Positions 1-4,829 of a DNA stretch of 6,692 nucleotides are shown in pieces. Source of the DNA: Thiotrichales bacterium (GTDB taxonomy: Bacteria; Pseudomonadota; Gammaproteobacteria; Francisellales; CACEW01); assembly GCA_023266165.1 (NCBI GenBank), contig JAHFRR010000074.1, forward strand, positions 1 to 6,692, written 5' to 3'. Positions within the stretch are counted from its first letter, which is position 1. Each line of letters begins with the position of its first letter. The position numbers were made by a program, and so were the translations under genes. The notes beneath the pieces were generated by a model. It ran no database searches. It was not told where the DNA came from and saw only the letters and a list, made by a program, of their open reading frames with translations.

Positions 1-591
1 AAACCGCCTTTTGTCTGGATTGACGTGCATGGGGTGGGCTATGAGTTAGAAGCGCCGATGACAACGATCTATGATCTCCCCGCGATCGGTGAGCCTGTGA
101 CTTTGATGACGCATGTTTCTATTCGAGAAGATGCCCATCAGTTGTATGGTTTTTTGAAAGAGCGGGATCGCGTGTTGTTTCGGGCGTTGATTAAAACCAA
201 TGGGATTGGGCCTAAGCTTGCACTTTCTATTTTGTCTAGCATGGATGCGGAGACCTTCTCCCACAGTATTTCAACGGGAGATATGGGCTTGCTGACCAGT
301 ATCCCGGGGATTGGTAAAAAAACAGCGGAGCGCTTGTTGGTGGAGATGAAGGACAGGCTGGGTGTGCTTGCACTTTCCAGGTCAGATTCAGGGGTATCAG
401 GGACAGAAGCTGCCTCTTTGGAGCGTCCGACACAAGATGCCATTGATGCGTTGATTTCGCTGGGGTATAAGCCTCAAGATGCCGTTCAGATGATTCAAAG
501 AGTCCATCAGGGAGCGCCTGCTGCCAGCGTAGATCAATTGATTAAAATGGCTTTGAAAGGAGGCTTGAGTCAAGGAGGTGCGCGTCGATGA
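1..591 (+). CDS. ruvA: Holliday junction branch migration protein RuvA (5' truncated)
   Basis: RuvA binds four-way Holliday junctions as a tetramer and loads the RuvB motor for branch migration. The reading frame is open from base 1. The first visible residues (KPPFVWIDVHGVGYE) align with about residue 13 of E. coli RuvA, so roughly 12 codons and the start lie outside the window. Visible parts in order are the rest of the N-terminal OB-fold, ending in REDAHQLYGF, then two helix-hairpin-helix motifs, GIGPK at visible residues 68-72 and PGIGKKTAERL from 102. A Ser/Thr-rich linker follows, then the C-terminal RuvB-contacting helical domain (DAIDALISLGYKPQDAV). With the missing codons the protein would be about 208 aa, close to the 203 aa of E. 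coli. Its TGA overlaps the murJ ATG (ATGA), so the two are translationally coupled. ruvB is not the next gene, unlike the common ruvCAB order. Confidence 0.97.
   Translation, partial: KPPFVWIDVHGVGYELEAPMTTIYDLPAIGEPVTLMTHVSIREDAHQLYGFLKERDRVLFRALIKTNGIGPKLALSILSSMDAETFSHSISTGDMGLLTSIPGIGKKTAERLLVEMKDRLGVLALSRSDSGVSGTEAASLERPTQDAIDALISLGYKPQDAVQMIQRVHQGAPAASVDQLIKMALKGGLSQGGARR
572..579 (+). promoter_or_regulatory. Shine-Dalgarno site of murJ
   Basis: AAGGAGGT lies 8 nt before the murJ ATG at 588, inside the last codons of ruvA. A second AAAGGAGG occurs at 556-563, too far upstream for this ATG. The strong site fixes 588 as the murJ start rather than the in-frame ATG at 597, and shows that murJ can initiate on its own as well as by coupling to ruvA. 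Confidence 0.8.
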
Positions 592-2150
592 GCTCGATGT
601 TCAAATCCACGGCTACAGTGGGCTCTATGACCCTGATCTCAAGGATTCTAGGGCTTTTTAGAGAGATGGTGGTCGCAACGACGTTTGGGGCGACGGGGGG
701 CATGGATGCGTTTTTGATTGCCTTTAAGATTCCCAATTTTTTAAGAAGGTTGTTTGCTGAGGGTGCGTTCTCACAAGCTTTTGTTCCAGTTCTGTCAGAA
801 TATCAAGGCAGTAAGGGGGAGGAAGAGCTCAAAAGCTTGATCCAGCGCGTGAGTGGAACCTTAGGGTTGATTGTTTTCATCGTGTCTATTATTGGCATGC
901 TGAGCTCAAGTCTTTGGGCAGCACTCTTTGCGCCAGGCTTTATCCATGAGGCGGGCGATAAATTACAAATGTCCAGTGAGATGTTGAGAATTACCTTCCC
1001 CTATCTTTTTTTTATCACCCTGACAGCGCTCTCTGGGGCGGTGCTCAATGTCTTTCACAAGTTTGCTGTACCGGCGTTTACCCCTGTTTTTCTCAATATT
1101 TGTATGATCAGTGCTGCTTGGTTCTTTTCATCCGATTTTAAAGTTCCGGAGATGGCTTTGGCGTGGGGGGTCTGTATTTCAGGGTTGGTGCAGGTGCTCT
1201 TCCAGTTGCCTTTCTTGTACCGCTTAGGGTTGTTGGTATGGCCCAAATGGGGATGGAATGACCCGGGTGTGCGCCATGTCTTACGCTTGATGCTCCCCGC
1301 GTTGTTTGGGGCCTCAGTGGCGCAGATCGGTCTGCTGCTCGATACAATCTTCGCCTCCTTCCTGCCCACGGGAAGCGTGTCATGGCTGTATTATTCCGAT
1401 CGCTTGATGCAGTTCCCCTTGGGGATTCTGGGCGTGGCCCTAGGCACTGTGGTGTTGCCGCACCTATCGCGCCAGCATGCCAAGGCTGATCAAAAGGGCT
1501 ATGAGGCCATGCTGGACTGGGCATTGCGCCTGGTGATCTTGTTGGCGCTGCCTGCTGCGATCTTTACGGGATTATTTTCAGGGCCCATTCTGGTGACGCT
1601 CTTTGGGTATCATCAGTTTTCGCTTTTTGATGTGGAGATGAGCCAGCGTAGCTTGATTGCATTCTCCCTAGGGCTCTTATTTTTTATCGCTGTGAAGGTT
1701 CTAGTCTCTGCCTTTTACGCCCGTCAAAATACCAAAACACCTGTTAAAATTGGAGTGATCACCATGGTGTGCAATCTGATGTTGAACGCCATCTTAATCT
1801 GGCCTTTAGCCCATGCGGGTTTGGCGCTGGCAACCTCGCTGGCCTCAGGGGTGAATTGCTTATTGTTATATGTAACGCTACGCAAGCAAGGCTGGTATAC
1901 GCCCTTGCCAGGCTGGAGGAGGATTTTGCTGCCTGTGATCGTAAGCCTGGTTTTGATTGGCCTTCTGGTGAGCGAAACGTTGCCTTCTGTGCAGGTTTGG
2001 TATGCCTTATCTGCAGGCTCAAGAGCTTGGCATCTGGGGCTTTGGCTGGTGGGTGGGTGTGTGGCTTATTTTGGCTTGCTACTGCTTTTGGGTGTACGTC
2101 GTCACCATTTTGTGAGTCAGAGTCGTCACCATTTTGTGAGTCAGAGATGA
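588..2150 (+). CDS. murJ: Lipid II flippase MurJ (MviN family)
   Basis: This inner-membrane flippase of the MOP exporter superfamily moves lipid II to the periplasmic face for peptidoglycan synthesis. The 520-residue product is strongly hydrophobic throughout, consistent with the 14 membrane helices known for the family. The N-terminal signature is clear: SRILGLFREMVVATTFGA, then MDAFLIAFKIPNFLRRLFAEGAF. Residues matching the essential charged ones of E. coli MurJ are present (R19, R25, D40, R53, and R272 in YYSDRLMQFPLG). LGVALGTVVLPHLS from residue 281 is also typical. The start at 588 is set by an excellent Shine-Dalgarno and the overlap with ruvA. The C-terminus is odd: residues 505-520 contain the octamer R-H-H-F-V-S-Q-S and a second near-copy, encoded by a perfect 24-bp tandem duplication. 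Without it the protein would be 512 aa, almost the E. coli length (511). The gene ends 3 bp before the convergent toxin gene. Confidence 0.97.
   Translation: MSSMFKSTATVGSMTLISRILGLFREMVVATTFGATGGMDAFLIAFKIPNFLRRLFAEGAFSQAFVPVLSEYQGSKGEEELKSLIQRVSGTLGLIVFIVSIIGMLSSSLWAALFAPGFIHEAGDKLQMSSEMLRITFPYLFFITLTALSGAVLNVFHKFAVPAFTPVFLNICMISAAWFFSSDFKVPEMALAWGVCISGLVQVLFQLPFLYRLGLLVWPKWGWNDPGVRHVLRLMLPALFGASVAQIGLLLDTIFASFLPTGSVSWLYYSDRLMQFPLGILGVALGTVVLPHLSRQHAKADQKGYEAMLDWALRLVILLALPAAIFTGLFSGPILVTLFGYHQFSLFDVEMSQRSLIAFSLGLLFFIAVKVLVSAFYARQNTKTPVKIGVITMVCNLMLNAILIWPLAHAGLALATSLASGVNCLLLYVTLRKQGWYTPLPGWRRILLPVIVSLVLIGLLVSETLPSVQVWYALSAGSRAWHLGLWLVGGCVAYFGLLLLLGVRRHHFVSQSRHHFVSQR
2098..2145 (+). repeat. 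Perfect 24-bp tandem duplication at the murJ 3' end
   Basis: Two identical 24-bp units occupy 2098-2121 and 2122-2145 (unit starts GTCGTCACCATTTTG and ends TGAGTCAGA). The identity runs one base further, to 2146. The length is a multiple of three, so the frame is kept and eight residues are added just before the stop at 2148. Perfect identity of the copies suggests a recent slippage or unequal-exchange event. Confidence 0.93.
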
Positions 2151-2153
2151 TGG

Positions 2154-2723
2154 TTAAAGCCGGTAGCTGTGGTTTCGAAGATGCTGTTGAAGCGAAGGTA
2201 ATTTTTGTTGCCCGATGATATGCAGATATTCATCTGCTGTTTTAGGGGGGTGTTTAAGTGAGAGTCGATGTCTTTGAGCGCTTGTAAATGCTTCCGTGGG
2301 ATGCTGAAGAAAGAGATCCATTATAAAGCTGTCTGGATGCAAGGGTCGGATTTTATATTCTTGGAGTGTTGCGCTAGGAAAGTCTTTTAAGTTATAAGTG
2401 ATAATCACATTTGCCTTGGTATGAATCGCAAGTGCAAGAACATGCCGGTCCTGTGGGTCTGGCAAAGTGATCTTATCAATCCAAGGCTCGTAGCCTGTAG
2501 TCAAACAATCCAGCGTATGTGCGTTCATGAGCATGCGTGTGCGGGCTAATTGCTTTGAGGTGAGATCAGGTCTATTGCGTAACACATTACGAATCCACTC
2601 ATCATGAATGGCATCGCTCCATTTTGCTTGAAAAAGACCAGAAATTTGCAAATGCATGAACAAATCGCGTAAAGGGGCTGGATACAAAACACAAGCATCC
2701 AATACAGCCACTACAAAACTCAT
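2154..2723 (-). CDS. PIN-domain toxin (VapC-like ribonuclease) of a toxin-antitoxin pair
   Basis: Proteins of this kind are predicted Mg2+-dependent ribonucleases acting as the toxin of type II modules. The RNA target cannot be told from sequence. The 189-aa product has the usual architecture of this PIN subgroup (PIN_3-like). The first beta strand is VVAVLDACVLYP with catalytic D9, followed by W-S-D-A-I-H-D-E-W-I-R-N with E42, LPDPQDRHVLALAI with D89 and D92, and ITYNLKDFP with D114. A C-terminal helical extension contains SLKHPPKTADEYL. All expected acidic residues are present, so the enzyme is probably active. The start ATG at 2723 lies 1 nt after the stop of the HTH antitoxin gene, so the pair is one transcript with coupled translation. 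Only a weak GGGG-type ribosome site is seen, which would keep toxin output below antitoxin. The TAA lies 3 bp from the stop of convergent murJ. Confidence 0.88.
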   Translation of the reverse strand: MSFVVAVLDACVLYPAPLRDLFMHLQISGLFQAKWSDAIHDEWIRNVLRNRPDLTSKQLARTRMLMNAHTLDCLTTGYEPWIDKITLPDPQDRHVLALAIHTKANVIITYNLKDFPSATLQEYKIRPLHPDSFIMDLFLQHPTEAFTSAQRHRLSLKHPPKTADEYLHIIGQQKLPSLQQHLRNHSYRL

Positions 2724-2724
2724 T

Positions 2725-3186
2725 CTAATACCCCATATTGAGCTTCTGAGCCTGGTTTGTTAGGGTTTGCAGGGATTTCATTCGCTGCGCAGTGGTTGTG
2801 CCTTTGAATTCTATGAGATCTTTCATCAGCACGCGACGTTGTGTTCCGACTTTGCGAAAGGGGATGCTTCCCCTTTCAAGTAAGTCAACCAGAAAAGGGC
2901 GAGAAATGTTAAGTAAAGTTGCAGCTGCTTGTGTGGACAGTTCTTCTTCAAACGCGGTGACACTGACGGCATGACCCTCTGCCATTTGGCTTAAGATATC
3001 TATCAGGAGACGCGAGGCTGAGGCGGGAATCAGAATGTCAGTTTGATTATCTTGAGATATTCTTAAGGTGATATCAGACTGCGTGCTGTGAGTATATTGG
3101 GTGAGTGCCTTGTAGGACTGAATGGCAATTTGAATTTCCTCAGGGCTTGGTGCTTGGGGCTGCGCAATATTGGCGAGATAAGACAT
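2725..3186 (-). CDS. Excisionase-type helix-turn-helix antitoxin
   Basis: This is the probable antitoxin and autorepressor partner of the downstream PIN toxin. The 153-aa protein has an N-terminal region of unknown fold (residues 1-50), then ILIPASASRLLIDILSQMAEG. Residues 83-127 form a MerR/excisionase-like winged HTH: LSTQAAATLLNISRPFLVDL is the HTH and IPFRKVGTQRRV the wing, followed by LMKDLIEF. The tail QAQKLNMGY is the likely toxin-contacting segment by analogy with other antitoxins (inference). The start at 3186 is supported by AGGAGG (plus-strand CCTCCT at 3192-3197) with 5-nt spacing, far stronger than the toxin's site. HTH-PIN pairs of this length and gene order recur in proteobacterial genomes. 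That both genes lie together with a 1-nt gap supports a functional module. Confidence 0.85.
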   Translation of the reverse strand: MSYLANIAQPQAPSPEEIQIAIQSYKALTQYTHSTQSDITLRISQDNQTDILIPASASRLLIDILSQMAEGHAVSVTAFEEELSTQAAATLLNISRPFLVDLLERGSIPFRKVGTQRRVLMKDLIEFKGTTTAQRMKSLQTLTNQAQKLNMGY

Positions 3187-3191
3187 GATAG

Positions 3192-3197
3192 CCTCCT
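3192..3197 (-). promoter_or_regulatory. Shine-Dalgarno site of the antitoxin gene
   Basis: On the minus strand AGGAGG precedes the antitoxin ATG (3186) by 5 nt. It is a full-consensus site, contrasting with the weak site before the toxin, as expected if antitoxin must be made in excess. Confidence 0.7.
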
Positions 3198-3198
3198 G

Positions 3199-3254
3199 GA
3201 TACCTATGGGTGTTACGATACCTTCATCTTACTCGAAACAAACGAAACGCGCAA
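3199..3254 (-). promoter_or_regulatory. Candidate promoter and operator of the toxin-antitoxin operon
   Basis: Reading the minus strand, TTGCGC (plus 3249-3254) and TAAGAT (plus 3226-3231) are separated by 17 nt, a weak but correctly spaced sigma70-like pair with a predicted start near 3219. Immediately downstream are an imperfect palindrome ACCTATGGGT (3202-3211) and two direct copies of GATACC (3199-3204 and 3217-3222), 18 bp apart. This placement would suit autorepression by the HTH antitoxin. The box scores are low (3/6 and 4/6), so this is a suggestion. Confidence 0.35.
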
Positions 3255-3296
3255 CATATTTTTATAACCTGCATTTTTCTAGAGGATTTTGAAAAA

Positions 3297-3333
3297 ATTT
3301 CGAAATACATCGCGAATTTTTACCCGAATATTT
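3297..3333. repeat. CGAA-box cluster with 10-bp palindrome
   Basis: ATTTCGAAAT (3297-3306) is a perfect palindrome. CGAATTTTT (3313-3321) and CGAATATTT (3325-3333) follow at 12-bp steps from the CGAAAT core at 3301. Two further CGAAAC copies lie at 3234 and 3243. Roughly helical-turn spacing in a divergent control region is what an array of operator half-sites would look like, but no binding protein can be assigned. Confidence 0.35.
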
Positions 3334-3350
3334 GAGGGAAGTCTATCCTA

Positions 3351-3379
3351 TAAACAAAATAGTTTTTAATGTTTCTAAT
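3351..3379 (+). promoter_or_regulatory. Candidate promoter of the Arc-like gene
   Basis: TAAACA (3351-3356) and TCTAAT (3374-3379) are 17 nt apart, matching the sigma70 boxes at 4/6 and 5/6 positions. An alternative pair is TTGAGG (3332-3337) with CAAAAT (3355-3360), also spaced 17. In AT-rich DNA such matches arise easily, so only the general location is credible. Confidence 0.3.
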
Positions 3380-3426
3380 CTGTGGTTTCATAAGCATGTG
3401 GAAGGGCAAAACCAGGAGTGCATTGC

Positions 3427-3684
3427 ATGTCAACACACAGAATTTTAACACAGGTATCTGATCCTGTCATCAGCTTTCAAATGTCGGATGATCTACACGG
3501 TGCGATACTGCAAGCTGCCTTGTTAAATGGTCGTTCTTTTGAAACCGAGCTGTTGATGCGTTTAGCGACCTCACTGCAACAGTCAAAAGCTGAGCAGATG
3601 AGCTCGGCGCAGTGGATGGAGTTTATTTTCAGGCCCTTGGAAGGCTCTGAAGGGAATATTTTAGGAGATATACAAGAAGACTAA
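3427..3684 (+). CDS. Small Arc-like ribbon-helix-helix DNA-binding protein
   Basis: This 85-aa protein is a probable dimeric transcriptional regulator of the Arc/MetJ superfamily. The pattern is a beta strand VISFQMS (residues 14-20), helix A DDLHGAILQAALLN (21-34), the turn GRS (35-37) and helix B FETELLMRLATSLQQ (38-52). The N-G-R-S-x-x-x-E-x-x-x-R-L signature resembles phage P22 Arc (NGRSVNSEIYQRV). The acidic C-terminal tail (residues 70-85) is not part of the fold. ATG 3427 is chosen because AGGAG (3414-3418) sits 8 nt before it, and the GTG at 3418 would overlap that site. It is divergent from the HTH/PIN pair and upstream of lpxK, with about 100 bp between. Its target is unknown; its own promoter, the shared intergenic region or the lpxK leader are the closest candidates. 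It could also be an antitoxin whose toxin has been lost. Confidence 0.78.
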   Translation: MSTHRILTQVSDPVISFQMSDDLHGAILQAALLNGRSFETELLMRLATSLQQSKAEQMSSAQWMEFIFRPLEGSEGNILGDIQED

Positions 3685-3711
3685 CAGCAAGAGCTATAAC
3701 AAGATCTATAA
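3673..3711 (+). repeat. Short 12-bp tandem repeats after the Arc-like gene
   Basis: CAAGAGCTATAA (3688-3699) and CAAGATCTATAA (3700-3711) are adjacent and differ at one base. A weaker copy, CAAGAAGACTAA, lies at 3673-3684 and includes the stop codon of the Arc-like gene. No hairpin typical of a terminator is evident here. Confidence 0.6.
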
Positions 3712-3721
3712 AAAGATTAAC

Positions 3722-3750
3722 TGGAAAGTTCGCGCGCAACTTGCTAGACT
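3722..3750 (+). promoter_or_regulatory. Candidate lpxK operon promoter (extended -10 type)
   Basis: TGGAAA (3722-3727) and TAGACT (3745-3750) are spaced 17 nt, and the -10 box is preceded by TGC, an extended -10 element. Each box matches consensus at 4/6. The predicted start near 3757 would give a leader of about 30 nt before ATG 3786. With no visible terminator after the Arc-like gene, readthrough from there is also possible. Confidence 0.35.
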
Positions 3751-3785
3751 CTTCCCAGAGCATTCATCAGGGTTCGAGCAAGTTG
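3737..3785 (+). repeat. 9-bp inverted repeat flanking the lpxK leader
   Basis: CAACTTGCT (3737-3745) and AGCAAGTTG (3777-3785) are perfect reverse complements, and the second arm ends directly before the ATG at 3786. A small internal hairpin CTCT-tccc-AGAG (3749-3760) sits inside the loop. If transcription began upstream of 3737, the RNA could form a long stem holding the ribosome-binding region. If it begins near 3757, only a DNA-level operator role is possible. Confidence 0.5.
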
Positions 3786-4823
3786 ATGTATCAAAAAGTG
3801 AATTTTAATTTAAAAAAACTATCTTCTTTTTTAGTGCCAGGTTTAGTATCGGGTTTAGTATCAGGTGTATTAGCAGGGTGGTATCGCAGGATCCCACCCT
3901 TTTATTTTTATGCCTTGTGGCCTTTCTCTCTCTTATTTCGCGCGGTATTGCCCCTGAGGCGTTATTGGCTTTCAAGGCGGCAAATCGATTTCAAAGTCCC
4001 CGTAGTGGTGGTCGGAAACCTCACCGTGGGAGGAACGGGGAAAACCCCATGCGTGCTGGCTCTCACGCAGTTTTTCATGCAACAGGGGTATCAGCCTGCG
4101 CTCTTAACGCGTGGCTATCAAGGGACTTTACAGCGCTTTCCGCATCAGGTAAGCCTAGAGGATGATCCTCGAGAGGTTGGCGATGAGCCGTATTTATTGG
4201 CTTTCAGATCAGGGGTGCCTGTGATCGTGGATCCGATACGCAATCGCGGGGCGCTCTACGCCCAATCGTTAGGGGCTACGCTGTTGATCTCAGATGATGG
4301 CTTGCAGCACTACGCGTTAAAGCGTGATATCGAGATTGTGATGGTCGATGGCACACGAGGGTTTGGCAATCGCTGTCTATTGCCCATGGGGCCTTTGCGG
4401 GAGCCGCTCTCCAGGCTTAATTCAGTGGACTTTGTCTGGCGTGTTGGATGGGATATGGTGTTTAAGAATATAGTAGTCTATCCGCAAGATCAAAGAGATC
4501 AAGCGATCCCTCTGATAGAGTGGATAACGCAGCGCGCTTCAAAGGCCTCTATCGCTGTGATGGCGGGGATTGGGCATCCTGAGCAGTTCTTCAATTTATT
4601 AAGATCCAATGGCTTAAAAGACTTTGTAAGCTACCCTTTTTCAGATCATCATCGATACCAGATTCAAGATCTTCAGAAAATCCCAGCATCGCTCATTCTC
4701 ATGACCGAGAAAGATATGGTAAAGTGTCGAGAGTTTAAAGATCCTCGTGTGTGGACTGTCGCTGTCACAGGGGTATTAGATAACACGGTGCTGGCGCGAA
4801 TTTTAAAAATATTAAATAAATAG
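3786..4823 (+). CDS. lpxK: Tetraacyldisaccharide 4'-kinase LpxK
   Basis: LpxK phosphorylates the 4' position of the tetraacyldisaccharide-1-phosphate to give lipid IVA, at the cytoplasmic face of the inner membrane. From ATG 3786 the product is 345 aa (E. coli 328). The membrane-anchoring helix is FYFYALWPFSLLFRAVLPL (about 39-57). The P-loop is GNLTVGGTGKTP (77-88), followed by LTRGYQG, GDEPYLL, the Walker-B-like LLISDDGLQHY with D160 and D161, and DGTRGFGNRCLLPMGPLREP. FSDHHRY carries H278 and H279 (the region of the catalytic histidine), then comes MTEKDMVKC. The start is uncertain: ATG 3786 has only a poorly spaced AGGG upstream, and GTG 3798, GTG 3834 and TTG 3741 are in frame. Residues 16-31 read LVPG-LVSG-LVSG-VLAG, an unusual glycine-zipper extension ahead of the normal WYRR-IPP beginning. 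Six nt separate it from kdsB; msbA, a common upstream partner, is absent. Confidence 0.95.
   Translation: MYQKVNFNLKKLSSFLVPGLVSGLVSGVLAGWYRRIPPFYFYALWPFSLLFRAVLPLRRYWLSRRQIDFKVPVVVVGNLTVGGTGKTPCVLALTQFFMQQGYQPALLTRGYQGTLQRFPHQVSLEDDPREVGDEPYLLAFRSGVPVIVDPIRNRGALYAQSLGATLLISDDGLQHYALKRDIEIVMVDGTRGFGNRCLLPMGPLREPLSRLNSVDFVWRVGWDMVFKNIVVYPQDQRDQAIPLIEWITQRASKASIAVMAGIGHPEQFFNLLRSNGLKDFVSYPFSDHHRYQIQDLQKIPASLILMTEKDMVKCREFKDPRVWTVAVTGVLDNTVLARILKILNK
3829..3876 (+). repeat. Four degenerate 12-bp repeats encoding a glycine zipper in LpxK
   Basis: Units are TTTTAGTGCCAG (3829-3840), GTTTAGTATCGG (3841-3852), GTTTAGTATCAG (3853-3864) and GTGTATTAGCAG (3865-3876). The middle two differ by one base and the outer two are more diverged. 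In the lpxK frame they give LVPG, LVSG, LVSG and VLAG, with glycines at residues 19, 23, 27 and 31. Changes in copy number would keep the frame. Confidence 0.85.
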
Positions 4824-4829
4824 GCCCTG

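Larger units (their letters stand above)
3187..3426. other. AT-rich divergent intergenic region
   Basis: These 240 bp separate the minus-strand toxin-antitoxin operon from the plus-strand Arc-like gene. I see no ORF with coding character and no RNA gene. The region is much richer in A/T than its flanks. It contains five CGAA-core motifs at 3234, 3243, 3301, 3313 and 3325 and a perfect palindrome ATTTCGAAAT at 3297-3306. Candidate promoters point both ways. Confidence 0.7.

Noticed and set aside
1138..1524. Minus-strand 128-codon open frame inside murJ
   Set aside because: It lies wholly opposite a clearly coding murJ, has a low-complexity Arg/Pro/Ala-rich translation and no recognisable domain.
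2098..2146. Repeat units as a tiny CRISPR array
   Set aside because: The two copies are directly adjacent with no spacer and lie within the murJ coding frame.
1769..2218. Plus-strand 149-codon open frame overlapping the murJ end and the toxin gene
   Set aside because: It is a +1-shifted shadow of murJ that repeats the duplicated tail in another frame and runs antisense into the toxin gene.
2146..2230. Bidirectional terminator between murJ and the toxin gene
   Set aside because: Only 3 bp separate the stop codons, and I could find no GC-rich hairpin followed by a T-run on either strand around the junction.
3418..3426. GTG at 3418 as the start of the Arc-like gene
   Set aside because: It overlaps the AGGAG that serves ATG 3427 and adds only three residues with no family support.
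3741..3785. TTG at 3741 as the lpxK start, giving 360 aa
   Set aside because: It lies inside one arm of the inverted repeat and inside the candidate -10 region, has no Shine-Dalgarno, and lengthens an already long N-terminus. ATG 3786 is preferred, though not proven.
3768..3790. GGGTTCGAG resembling a tRNA T-loop
   Set aside because: The flanking bases do not form a T-stem, and no acceptor stem, anticodon arm or CCA-compatible end can be drawn.
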